Shown here piece by piece: positions 1 to 11,170 of a DNA stretch of 64,000 nt. Location of the stretch: the NCBI RefSeq assembly GCF_020080835.1, contig NC_058158.1:26554305-26618304 (forward strand), read 5' to 3'. The DNA is from Cotesia glomerata (lineage: Eukaryota > Arthropoda > Insecta > Hymenoptera > Braconidae). A model generated the notes under the pieces. It was not told where the DNA came from and did no database searches. It was given only the letters and a program-made list of their open reading frames with translations. The translations under genes were made by a program, and so were the position numbers. Numbering within the stretch: the stretch's first letter is position 1; every line of letters begins with the position of its first letter.

Positions 1-3000
1 TGTACGGACTCTTGGGAGTTCAATTCTTTGGAGAACTAAAAAATCACTGTGTTCTCAATACCACTGATCCTAATCACATCACTATAAATAGTTTGGCTAT
101 TCCAGACACATTTTGTTCCACTGACCCCGAGTCGGGTTATCAATGTCCTGAAGGAATGAAGTGCTTAAAATTAGAACTATCAAAATATATTATGGGCTTC
201 AATGGATTCGATGAGTTCGGTCTGCATTAATCTATTTGATAAATCCTAAATTCTAAAGTAAGTGACACAAAATCAAGTTATGCTTTAAATATTGTTACAG
301 CGACCAGTATATTCACTGTATACCAAGCAGCATCTCAAGAGGGCTGGGTCTTCATCATGTACCGGGCGATTGACAGTCTTCCAGCCTGGCGAGCTATTTT
401 CTATTTCAGTACCATGATATTTTTTCTGGCGTGGCTAGTGAAAAACGTATTTATTGCTGTTATCACTGAAACATTTAATGAAATTCGAGTACAGTTTCAA
501 CAAATGTGGGGCACCAGAGGACAAATAACAAATAGTTCTGCTTCACAAGTAACTTTTAAATAATTTTTTTGTTTTATAACCAGTCCGAAAAATTTAGAAT
601 GAGAACATGCAATAATAGAAAATAAATAAGTCCTATGATTAATTTTTGCTTCTGGATGTTTTGAGTCTAGAAACTTTTAATGTCACTCCAATTGTTTTGA
701 GCCCAACTATCTTTCCTTATTTCTAAATCCAAAAATAATATTTTCAGATTCTGTCAGGAGATGATAGCGGCTGGAAGCTTGTTACTCTGGATGACAACAA
801 GCATGGAGGACTTGCATCACCACTATGTCAAGCAATTTTACGCTCTCCACATTTTCGAATGATTGTTATGTGCGCAATTTTAGCGAATGGAATCACCACA
901 GCTACAATGAACTTCAAACATGACGAACGACCAAGACATAATTACTACGATAACTACTACTACGCTGAGATAGCATTCACCATATTTCTCGATTTGGAAA
1001 CACTCTTCAAAATATGGTGTCTCGGCTTCCGCAGTTACTACAAACATTCAATACATAAGTTTGAATTGTTATTATCAATCGGCACGACTATTCACATTAT
1101 ACCACTGTTTTATCTTTCTGGATTTACTTATTTTCAAGTAAGTTAACAGCTATTCATTATTAGTGAGTTATAGATTCGTTAATGCAGTGCACATTTTTGT
1201 TCATCAGGTATTGAGGGTTGTTAGACTCATTAAAGCTTCTCCAATGCTTGAAGATTTTGTCTACAAAATTTTTGGACCAGGAAAAAAACTTGGAAGTCTT
1301 ATAATCTTTACCATGTGTTTACTTGTTATATCTTCCAGTATATCAATGCAATTTTTTTGTTATTTATGCGATTTCACTAAATTTGAGACTTTTCCTGAAG
1401 TAAGTGATGATAATATTCAATATTCATTTTAAAAAAATTTTTAGACTTAGCTTATAGACTAAGCTCGGTAAAAAGAGACATCATTTTCAAAAAGATAGAT
1501 TATTGTACGAAAATTTTTTTAATTAGAGAAAACATTTGAGCATTTAAAATTTTAAAGACAGTAAATTTTCTCTACTCTTTTTAAGAAAATGTAGATGATG
1601 TTTTATTTTGTATTGAACTACTTTACAATTAAAAGTTAATAACTACAAAAATATATTAGCCCTAGCGGTTTTGTAAATGCCGAAAAAATGTCGCAATTAT
1701 ACAGTATTAATGCGGTATTTTTTCAGCATTTTTTCGGTTGTTTTGGTCAGTTTTTTTTATCGAAAAATTACGGAACATTTACCGTAAAAATGCGATACAT
1801 TTACGCTAAAAATTTAGAATATTTACGCTGAAAAAGTGGCATATTTACGGTAATAAGGCGGTAAAATGATTGTATTAAAACCATATTTAAAAATATGGTG
1901 TCAAATTAAATGACGCTCGGACTGGGATTCGAACCCAGAACCTCCTGGAGACATGTCGGCTACTCTACCATTTGAGCTACCCGGTCTATACCATATTGTT
2001 TTTTTGCTTATTCTATATACATTAAACCACACCGTCCATCTTACGATAAGCATATTTAAAATTAAATAATATAATTACATATGTGAAACAATATAACTTT
2101 TCGATTTTAGAAAATTTGCAATTTTCTAAGTGAGAAATTAAAAATTGAAATTAAAATTAGAATATATTTACTTAACATATGTATTATTTTATATTAATTA
2201 CTGCTAAATACCTAATTAAAAAATAATATTCTACATATTTTTTATTCAAAAACAGTATTTGTTTTTGCAAAGTAGCGATGGAGAATAAAAAGCAAAATTT
2301 GAAATTTTTCATTTTATTCATTTCTAACATAGAAGTGAACTAAAAATAAAACTAAATCTTTAATAATTGTCCATTATATCAGAAAATATTCGGCAAAATT
2401 ACTGTATTATTACGGTAATTATTTGGAATTTTTTGGGTAAAATTTGGACATTAATGCGGTAATTGTACAGTATATTTTTGGTAACTGTACAGCATAAGTG
2501 CAGTATATATACTGGATAACTACAGTATAAAAACTGGCCAAAACAACTATAGTTTAACCGCATTGTTACCGAATTATAACGGTAAATATACGGCATGAGC
2601 ATAAATGCCGAAAAATTACGGTATTTTTACGGCATTCTCAAAACCGCGAGGGAATCGTTTGATTTTAGGCATTCATGTCTATGTTCCAAATCCTTACTCA
2701 AGAAGCATGGGTTGAAGTAATGGATGAAACGATGGTGAGAACTCATGAAACTTTTGCACCACTAGTTGCAGTTTATTTTATTATTTACCATCTTTTCGTA
2801 ACTCTCGTGAGTATTTTTCACAAATTATACACAGTAAAAAATTTTCCGTCATTGCATCAAATAAATTTTGTGTACAACTTGTGTATAGGCGTTTGCATAA
2901 GAATTACACAAAAAAATATAGTCATCATTCTTGTTATACTTAATTTATGTGTAATATGACGCAAAGTTTTTTAATGTGCACATTTAAAATTTTTGCTTAC

Positions 3001-5579
3001 GAAATGCTTCACAAATATTTTACTAACATCAGTTACAATTTTTAGATTGTGTTAAGTCTTTTCGTCGCTGTCATTCTTGATAATTTAGAACTTGACGAAG
3101 ATATAAAAAAATTAAAACAATTGAAATTCCGTGAACAAAGTGCTGAGATTAAAGAAACACTTCCATTTCGATTGAGAATTTTTGAAAAATTTCCCGATAG
3201 TCCACAAATGACATGTTTACACAAAGTCCCATCAGACTTTAATCTTCCTAAGGTAATTACGACCAAGTATTATATCAATTGTCAATATTCAAAAAATAAA
3301 ATTATTTTCATGATAATCATAAAAAGGTTCGAGAGAGTTTTATGCGGCAATTTGTTTATGAAGTTGAGGATGAAGAAAGCGAAACGGCTAAAAGAATAAA
3401 TGAAACATTTGACTCAAAAATGATTTACAGAAAACAACGACCAGTTAAAATTTTGAACCAACCACCGAAAGTCAGAAATGTTATGACTGATCTAAAGAAA
3501 GCAGCCATAAATTATATCATCAGGTTGCATTATTAAAAATTATTCTATTTTATAGATTTTTACTTTAACAAAATATAAATTATATAACATATTAATTAAA
3601 ATTTTCAGTGACTCAAATAACCAAAGATTGTTACTTGGAGACTCAGCGATGATACCGATACCTGGTAAGAGCCTCTTGAAACCTCAGGGCACGATAAGTA
3701 GCGCAAAACAGCTGAGGATCGATCAAAAAAAGTAAGTTTAATCAGAAGTCTATGAATACTTTAAAACAGACATTCTATTGAATATAATAATAATGTTCAA
3801 GATCAATTCGTCGAAGTGTTCGTAGCGGGTCGATAAAGCTGAAGCAAACTTACGAACATTTGGTCGAAAATGGGGACATCGGAGCAATCAACAGGGTCAC
3901 TTCTTCACGTAGTAGGCCTCATGATCTTGATATCAAATTACTTCAGGCTAAGAGACAGCAAGCCGAAATGAGAAGGTTCTAACTCAAATTTTAGTTTGAC
4001 ACAATCCATTACAAAAATTATATTTATAATGTATATTTCTACCAAATAATTTGGTTAACTTTATTTATTTTCAAAGAAACCAACGTGAGGATGATTTGAG
4101 AGAAAACCATCCATTTTTTGACACTCCACTTTTTGCCGTCCCACGGGAAAGTAAATTTCGGAAAATTTGCCAACTTCTCGTTTACGCTAGATATGACGCT
4201 AGATTAAAAGATCCTCTAACTGGCAAAGAACGGAAAGTTCAGTACAAAAGTCTCCAGTGAGTTTAAATTTATAATAAACATTTTTTCATCTCAAAGAACA
4301 AAACAAATATTTTTCATGATGATCTTATTCATGAATAATTTACTTTTACAGCAATTTTCTGGGACTTGTAACTTATTTAGATTGGGTAATGATATGCGCG
4401 ACAACCCTCTCCTGTATTTCTATGATGTTTGAAACACCGAAATATCGAGTTATGGAAATCCCAGTGCTGCAAGTTGCTGAGTATGGCTTTGTTATTTTTA
4501 TGAGCATCGAATTGGCTTTGAAGATCCTCGCAGATGGTTTATTTTTCACGCCAAAGGCTTACATTAAAGATGTAGCGTCTGTACTTGATGTTTTCATTTA
4601 CATAGTGAGTAATGAGAATGAGTAATGAGTATCTGTGAAGTTATGATATAATATAATTGTTTGTTGAATGCAGTTATAAAATTTTATTACAATTTTTATA
4701 GGTCAGCTTAGTCTTTTTGTGTTGGATGCCCAAAAGCGTGCCACCTAATTCAGGTGCACAGCTATTGATGATCTTACGATGTGTAAGACCTCTTAGAATA
4801 TTTACACTGGTGCCTCATATGAAAAAAGTTGTTTATGAATTGTGTAGAGGTTTCAAAGAAATTTTATTGGTACGTAAGCGTTTTATTTAGCTTACACTGA
4901 TAGAAGGATTTATTTGTATTAAATAATATTTGTTAATATTTAACAAATTATTTATTAGAGACCACTTTTTAATATTAAACAAATATTTCTTAGTATTTAA
5001 AATGATTTGTTTGTATTTAATAAATCTGATATTCATTTATTAAATATTAATAAATCTTTTTAAATACTAAGAAATATTTTTTAAAGATCAACAAATGGCT
5101 TCTAATAAATCATTTATTAAATATTAACAAATCTTTTTAACTATAAACAAATCCTTCTATCAGTGTATAGGTCATTTATAATGCAAATATAATTTTTAAA
5201 ATATTGGAGAACAGGTATCAACACTTTTAATTCTTCTGATGTTTGTATTTGCGAGTTATGGCGTTCAATTGTATGGCGGTAGATTAGCTCGCTGCAATGA
5301 TCCAACAATTTTAAGACGGGAGGATTGTGTTGGAGTTTTTATGAGACGAGTCTTTGTTACTAAAATGAAACTCAAACCTGGTGAAAATGAAAGCTATCCA
5401 TCGATTTTAGTACCACGTGTATGGTGAGATTTTTTCAGAAGTTTTATTATTTGTACTATTTACGGTATAACTTAAAATTTTGGAAATTTCTGTAAATATT
5501 ATAATTTTTGTAACAATGCTTTTCAACTACATTGTCATCTTAAAATACCAAAAATAGCTCTCATTATTTACAAAAAAAT

Positions 5580-5623
<44 letters not shown>

Positions 5624-8600
5624 GTAATCCTTAAAAGTACTTTTTTGAAAAAAATTAACATTTTCACATAAAAAAAAGTTATTTTTGCTTGAAAAAAATT
5701 TTCTTGGTTAACGAAAATCTTTCCAAAAACGAAAAATATCTTGATTCATGTAAATTATTTTTTCAATATTAAATATTTTGATTAGAATCGTTGCAGCATT
5801 TTTTGACTGTGAAAAAAAAATTTCACTTTAATCAAAAATTTTTATTTTGTTCGAGATAATTTTAATCTTGAATATTTTCTTGAGTAAAGAATATTTATAT
5901 TTTAACTCTAAGTATTAATTCATAAAAATTAACTAAATAAAAACAAAAAACAATTTTCCAAAATTTAGGGCAAATCCGAGAAGATTCAACTTCGATAATA
6001 TCGGAGACGCAATGATGGCTCTCTTCGAAGTTCTTTCATTCAAAGGTTGGCTTGATGTAAGAGATGTTTTAATCAAAGCGCTTGGTCCAGTAAGTTATAT
6101 TCCCTATTATCATTAAAAAAGCATGCAATTTGAAATGATAGATAATAATTATAAATATATCCAAAGGTTCACGCGATTTACATCCACATTTATATTTTCC
6201 TTGGTTGTATGATCGGTTTAACACTGTTTGTTGGTGTTGTTATCGCAAATTATTCCGAAAACAAAGGAACAGCTTTACTTACTGTCGATCAAAGAAGATG
6301 GTATTTATTCTTTCTGAACTATTTAAAATTCCAAGTTTATTTTGATAATAAATTTTAATTAATTGTATAGGTGTGATTTGAAGAAGAGACTGAAAATAGC
6401 TCAGCCACTGCACTTGCCACCTCGTCCAGATGGAAAGAAGTTTCGTGCATTTATTTATGATATAACTCAAAATATATATTTCAAAAGATTTATTGCAGTT
6501 ATGGTTTTAATAAACAGCGGGCTACTGTGCGTTTCGGTAAATATGATCATTTTTCAATATTGAATTTCTATAAAGAGTACGTTAAATTTAAGTAATGTTT
6601 TTTTTTTAATGATTATAGTGGAGAATTGAAGAAGAGCATACAGAAGCATTAGCTACAGTGTCAACAATGCTGGTACTAGTGTTTGTTGTTGAAGTAATAA
6701 TGAAAAATATAGCATTTACGCCGCGGGGTTATTGGCAATCAAGAAGAAATCGTTACGATCTTTTGGTTACTGTTGTTGGGGTAGTTTGGATAGTTATTCA
6801 CTGCACAATGAAAAATGATCTATCATACGTTATTGGCTTCATGGTTGTAATCCTCAGATTTTTTACAATCACAGGAAAACATACGACACTAAAAATGTTG
6901 ATGTTAACTGTCGGTGTATCAGTTTGTAAAAGTTTTTTCATTATATTTGGTATGTTTTTGTTGGTGTTTTTCTACGCACTTGCTGGTACTATATTATTTG
7001 GTACTGTCAAGTATGGAGAAGGAATCGGGAGGTGAGAAGTAATTTTAATATTAAACATTCTTCAAAATTTATTACCATTATTAATAATAATGAGTTTTAA
7101 AAATATCTTTCTAGGCGAGCTAACTTTGAATCACCAGTTACCGGAGTGGCTATGTTGTTCCGTATCGTAACCGGCGAAGATTGGAACAAAATAATGCATG
7201 ACTGCATGGTACAACCGCCATACTGTACACCAGCTCCTAATTACTGGGAAACAGACTGTGGAAATTTTCATGCTTCACTTTTTTATTTCTGTACATTTTA
7301 TGTTATTATAACATACATCGTGTTGAATTTATTAGTGGGTTAGTATGAAGCAAAAATTGAACGTTTATTTATTGCCCATTTAATCAAGGACGCTGAGATA
7401 AGAAATAACGGCTCAAAAATTAATTTTATTAAAAATATACAACGTAAAAATCTGACGATACTGAAATCAACAGACATCTGTCCATTTTTGGCTTGATTAA
7501 AAAAATAAATTGATGTAAAGAAATATTTAAAAAAAAATTATACTTATAGTTTTTCTAAATTTCTACATGTGGATTTTTTTTTAACATAGAAATCCTTCTC
7601 GTTGATTAAAAATTAATTGATTTTAATTATTACAGCTATTATCATGGAGAACTTTTCACTCTTTTATTCAAACGAAGAAGACGCACTGCTATCTTATGCT
7701 GATATAAGGAATTTTCAAAATACATGGAACGTCGTTGACATACATCAACGAGGAGTTATTCCAGTTAGACGAGTATGTATTGAATTTTTACTATTAATTA
7801 ATTTTTTATTTAAGTTTGCTTTTTTTTTATTTAAGTCTATTCAAGTTAAAGAATTATCAAAAAGTACAATAGCTGTACTTAATATCAAAAGATGCTTCAT
7901 AATTGAATAAAGTTTAGGGTGTAGATCAATCTGGATGTGTTAAAAAGATTGTTAGTAAATTAATAATACCTATCAAGTAAATTAATAATATTGTATTTTA
8001 TTTAAGGTTAAATTTATATTACGACTTTTAAAAGGAAGATTAGAAACTGATCCCCAGAAAGATCGACTACTTTTCAAATATATGTGCTATGAGCTTGAAA
8101 GATTACATAACGGAGAAGATGTTACTTTTCATGATGTTATAAAGTGAGTAGAAATAGATAAGATGTTCAGCACAAACTATTTTATCAACTTAATACAAAT
8201 TAATTTTTTTCAGTATGCTCTCGTACCGTTCAGTAGATATTAGGAAAGCTCTACAATTAGAAGAACTTCTAGCACGAGAAGAGTTTGAATATATCATCGA
8301 GGAAGAAGTGGCCAAACAGACAATACGAACTTGGTTAGAAGGATGTTTAAAAAAAATACGCGCCACTGGAGTAAGAAATTTTATAGAATAAAATATGTTA
8401 TATTAATTCAATTTATTAATTAATTTGTTGATATTTCTGAATTGTATAGAAACAACAAAATAGTCTGATAGCTGGATTACGAGCGACCAATGATTTGGCA
8501 ACATTGGCTCAAGATCATTCCGAAGAAAAGAGTAAAGAAAATGTTGTTGAACGTGAAGAAGAAACTGAAACAAAGGTAATTAAATTTTACTTTTTAATTT

Positions 8601-9459
8601 AACGGCAATAAAATCTTATAGGTTAGTATAAATACACCCCAAAATATTTGGGCAATTTAACTTGTTAAGGCTTAGTCGGTTGTATAATTTATTTTATTTC
8701 TCATACATTAAATATTTACGATGGAAAAACTGGGAGGAAATTATAAATAATTATTTTATTTTCTGTATTCTAGGAAACTGAAGGTATCCGTCACAGAAGT
8801 AAAAAACCAGTCGTATTGCCAAGATCTGATAGCATTGGGAGCGTGTCGGGAAGAAAATATTTAGCACCAACATTATCAGATCCTGTTTCTGGTCGCAATG
8901 AAAAAGAAAAAATCAATGCATCAAAGAAACGAAATAGTAGGCCTCCACGTAAGTTTGGATTTTTTTTATTTGTACTAGGGTAAAAGACCCCATTAGTGGC
9001 GGGGACCCCATTACTGACACTTTCTTTAATTTTGGTACTTATTTAATTAATGAAATCATTAATTTCAATAATGAATATATTATTTCTAATCTTTAAGACC
9101 TTTAGATCGAAAAAATTTTTAATTTTTATTTCAAGTTAAACATTTTTTCATTGAAAGAAAAAGTGCCACTAATAGGGGTTAAAGGTGCCACAAATGGGGT
9201 CTTTTACCTTAGTATTTATTTGTATTTATATTCCTATGCGTGGCTGTAAATTAACATTTAATTAAATGTTTTATTAATCATAGCATTAGCGAAAAATAAT
9301 TTGCCTCATCTTTCGGAAGGAACAGAACAAAGCAGACCGCGAGAAATATCAAGCACTAAAACTTCAGTACCAAAAGTAAGTAGTGTTACTTTAGAAGTTA
9401 AGGAATGGTGGGTAGAACAACTTGCGCATAGTTCAGAGTCCAGCGAAGACGAGTTCTAA
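1..9459 (+). CDS. na (NALCN): Sodium leak channel NALCN / narrow abdomen, 3' 24 exons (5' end cut by window)
   Basis: Four-repeat voltage-insensitive cation channel of the plasma membrane that carries the background sodium leak of neurons; in flies it shapes circadian firing (family knowledge). Coding exons: 1-219, 301-548, 748-1137, 1208-1399, 2669-2806, 3046-3252, 3327-3523, 3609-3731, 3802-3975, 4077-4256, 4352-4604, 4702-4869, 5215-5423, 5969-6089, 6167-6300, 6371-6536, 6619-7031, 7115-7338, 7636-7772, 8007-8143, 8214-8370, 8450-8575, 8774-8948, 9284-9459. The joined frame is open for 1553 residues and ends in TAA. The four pore motifs read QEGW, QEAW, FKGW and GEDW, giving the NALCN selectivity set E-E-K-E rather than the EEEE of calcium channels. 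S4-like segments LRVVRLIK and LRCVRPLRIF and the acidic C-terminus (SSESSEDEF) also match. Domain I S1-S4 lies before the window. Donors after 3523 (GTTGCA) and 3975 (GTTCTA) are weak but needed for frame. Repeat-derived sequence fills several introns. Confidence 0.96.
1660..2652. mobile_element. ~1-kb element with terminal inverted repeats in a NALCN intron
   Basis: The left end CCCTAGCGGTTTTG at 1660 is matched in inverse by CAAAACCGCGAGGG ending at 2652. Homology continues about 90 bp inward, with shared blocks such as AATGCCG, TTTTTCGGCAT and GTTTTGGYCAG. Subterminal sequence is built of repeated TACGGTAA-like words in both orientations. No transposase frame is visible, so this is a non-autonomous DNA transposon (MITE-like). 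A clear target duplication was not found. The element makes up most of the 1.27-kb intron between exons ending 1399 and starting 2669, and carries a tRNA-like sequence in its middle. Confidence 0.7.
1915..1986 (-). tRNA. tRNA-like sequence, probably a pseudogene or tRNA-derived fragment
   Basis: On the minus strand a 72-nt stretch has canonical tRNA spacing, with an A-box-like TAGCTCAAATGG, a B-box GGTTCGAATCC, a perfect 5-bp T stem (CTGGG/CCCAG) and a D stem GCTC/GAGT. The acceptor stem has two mismatches. The anticodon arm does not form a 5-bp stem with a T at position 33, so no anticodon can be assigned. I read it as a decayed tRNA copy or a tRNA-derived SINE head rather than a working tRNA. 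It sits inside the inverted-repeat element at 1660-2652. Confidence 0.5.
2828..2980. mobile_element. Short MITE in NALCN intron (TACACAGTAAAAA family)
   Basis: About 153 bp. The left end TACACAGTAAAAAATTTTCC at 2828 and the right end ending in GTGCA at 2980 are inverted relatives, both carrying a TGACG/CGTCA block followed by an A/T run. The same terminal pattern occurs at 22424-23266, so these are two members of one family. It lies in the 239-bp intron between exons ending 2806 and starting 3046. Confidence 0.55.
4893..5167. mobile_element. Palindromic MITE filling a NALCN intron (TACACTGATAGAAGG ends)
   Basis: The ends TACACTGATAGAAGGATTTA and, inverted, CCTTCTATCAGTGTA are matched inverted repeats. 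The interior is AT-rich variations on AACAAATAATTTATTA in both orientations. The 275-bp element occupies most of the 345-bp intron between the exons ending at 4869 and starting at 5215, so insertion into a short ancestral intron is likely. Confidence 0.7.
5583..5622 (+). repeat. (ATT)n microsatellite
   Basis: About thirteen uninterrupted ATT units in the 545-bp NALCN intron 5424-5968. The rest of that intron is AT-rich sequence in which I see no other feature. Confidence 0.9.
8976..9212. mobile_element. Palindromic MITE in the last NALCN intron (GGGTAAAAGACCCC ends)
   Basis: The left arm begins TAGGGTAAAAGACCCCATTA and the right arm ends ATGGGGTCTTTTACCTTA, giving inverted repeats of about 30 bp. 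Second-order copies (GTGGCGGGGACCCC, inverse GGGGTTAAAGGTGCCAC) lie just inside. There is no coding capacity. It is in the intron between exons ending 8948 and starting 9284. Confidence 0.7.
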
Positions 9460-9883
9460 ATTTACCAGATTGTGGTCTAAATTATTAAATTTTTGGTTTG
9501 CCAAAAATTTTGTTGTTATCAGGATCAAAAAATATGGAAGATTATAAATTTTATATATTTAATAATTAATAAGATCAAATTCATCATAAGTCACATATAG
9601 AGAAGATTCTAAAAAGGGAAGAAAAATTTGACAAAGTTAATTAATTCTTTGTCATGATTTTGGGTGCCTAAACAACTGAATCATTTACTCAGATTCAATG
9701 ACATAGAGAATATATTTATCCGCATATTTAACATATTCTGTTAAATATATTATAATGTTAGAAGTACTTTTTTTATAAAACCAAAAATTGAGGTGCGACA
9801 AAGATTCGATAAATTAATTAACGAAACAAAATCATTCTGTAAATATACATCGATCTCACCTAACTGTAAAGTCGTTTTAAGAG

Positions 9884-9889
9884 AATAAA
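9884..9889 (+). terminator. Candidate NALCN poly(A) signal
   Basis: AATAAA about 425 nt after the NALCN stop. Other AATAAA words follow, so which is used cannot be decided from sequence. Confidence 0.35.
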
Positions 9890-11111
9890 TGTACATAGTT
9901 TATAATTTATATTTGACAGGTTAGATTTTTTACAAATTATCTAATAATATACAGCGTTAATATCTTCTCGAAATCGTACAAATGATCGTGAAATATTATT
10001 CATTCGATTTTCTTTTTAACTGCAAATTATTATGTGAAGTTACTTAAAGAAAATGCATCTAAATAATAAATTGGTATTCAAAATTCATGTAATTTTATTT
10101 GCATTACTATTACTTTCAAAATAAACCGAGAAAATTTAGGAAAATTTAATTCGAAAATATTCAAATTGTTTTACTGTACGAAAAGGAATAAATAATGAAG
10201 AAAATTATACAAAATAAAATTTTTATGCATCAGTTTGTATAATAAATTATTTGGTCACATTGAGTTTAAAATTATAAAATTTTGTAAGAGCCGATGTTTT
10301 GTTGGATCGAAAACTATTTAGCTGACAGAATGAATAATTGTCGTGATTGATAAGATAGTGAAATTAACTATATTGCTGTTGAGATTTTAAAGCATAAAAT
10401 GTATTTGTTCTTTTATATTACAGATTATCGGCTATGTTAATTTGTAATATTATATATATTATAGAGTATAAATATACAGATATGCCCAGTTTAATAATTA
10501 TAAAATGTTTATTATAGAAACAAAGGCCGTTTATAAATAAAAGTGAAAGATTTTAATATCTATTACCAAAACTATTACAACTGCCTAAATAATTTAATAC
10601 TTTGACGAAAATAGAGAACAAAATATTATTATAAAAAAATTAATCTTGAGAAAATAATATCACTGTGAAAGTTTTATTATTTAAAAAAAAATGTCTAATG
10701 AATTAGTTTTCAATTTTTTATTTTTTATTATATGAAACAATTTAATTAATAAACAACAAATAATTCTATAGAAGAAATAAGAAAAATTCTAAATATCAAG
10801 AACAGTAAGTTTTGCAACTATCAATTTGAATTTAAAATGCTGTCAAAAATCACATAAATTGATTTATTAATGAGTAAATTTTTTTAAACCGATAAAAAAG
10901 AGAGTATATTAGAATTAAAGAAAGTTCAAATATATTTATGTTATATAATAATAAATAATTAATTGAAAATATATAACTTTGTTATATATATAGTTTCTGT
11001 ATTATGTTGATTTATCTTGTATATATATATAACTAACAAATGTTATTGGTTTCATATTATTATGATTGTTTTTAAAAATAAAAAAAAACAATTATATACA
11101 TAAATCTTATG

Positions 11112-11117
11112 TTTATT
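11112..11117 (-). terminator. Candidate poly(A) signal of the lyase gene
   Basis: TTTATT on the plus strand is AATAAA on the coding strand, 54 nt after the TAA stop at 11173-11171, a normal distance. Confidence 0.5.
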
Positions 11118-11170
11118 GCCATTGCGAATAATCTTTATGAATTAATTTTTTGTTGAAATAAATTTGAACT

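Larger units (their letters stand above)
9460..11170. other. NALCN 3' UTR and spacer between convergent genes
   Basis: Very AT-rich sequence after the NALCN stop, with several AATAAA hexamers and no open frame worth calling. NALCN (plus) and the lyase gene (minus) meet tail to tail here, so their 3' ends could overlap. Confidence 0.6.

Noticed and set aside
1915..1986. Functional tRNA gene
   Set aside because: Two acceptor-stem mismatches and no valid anticodon arm.
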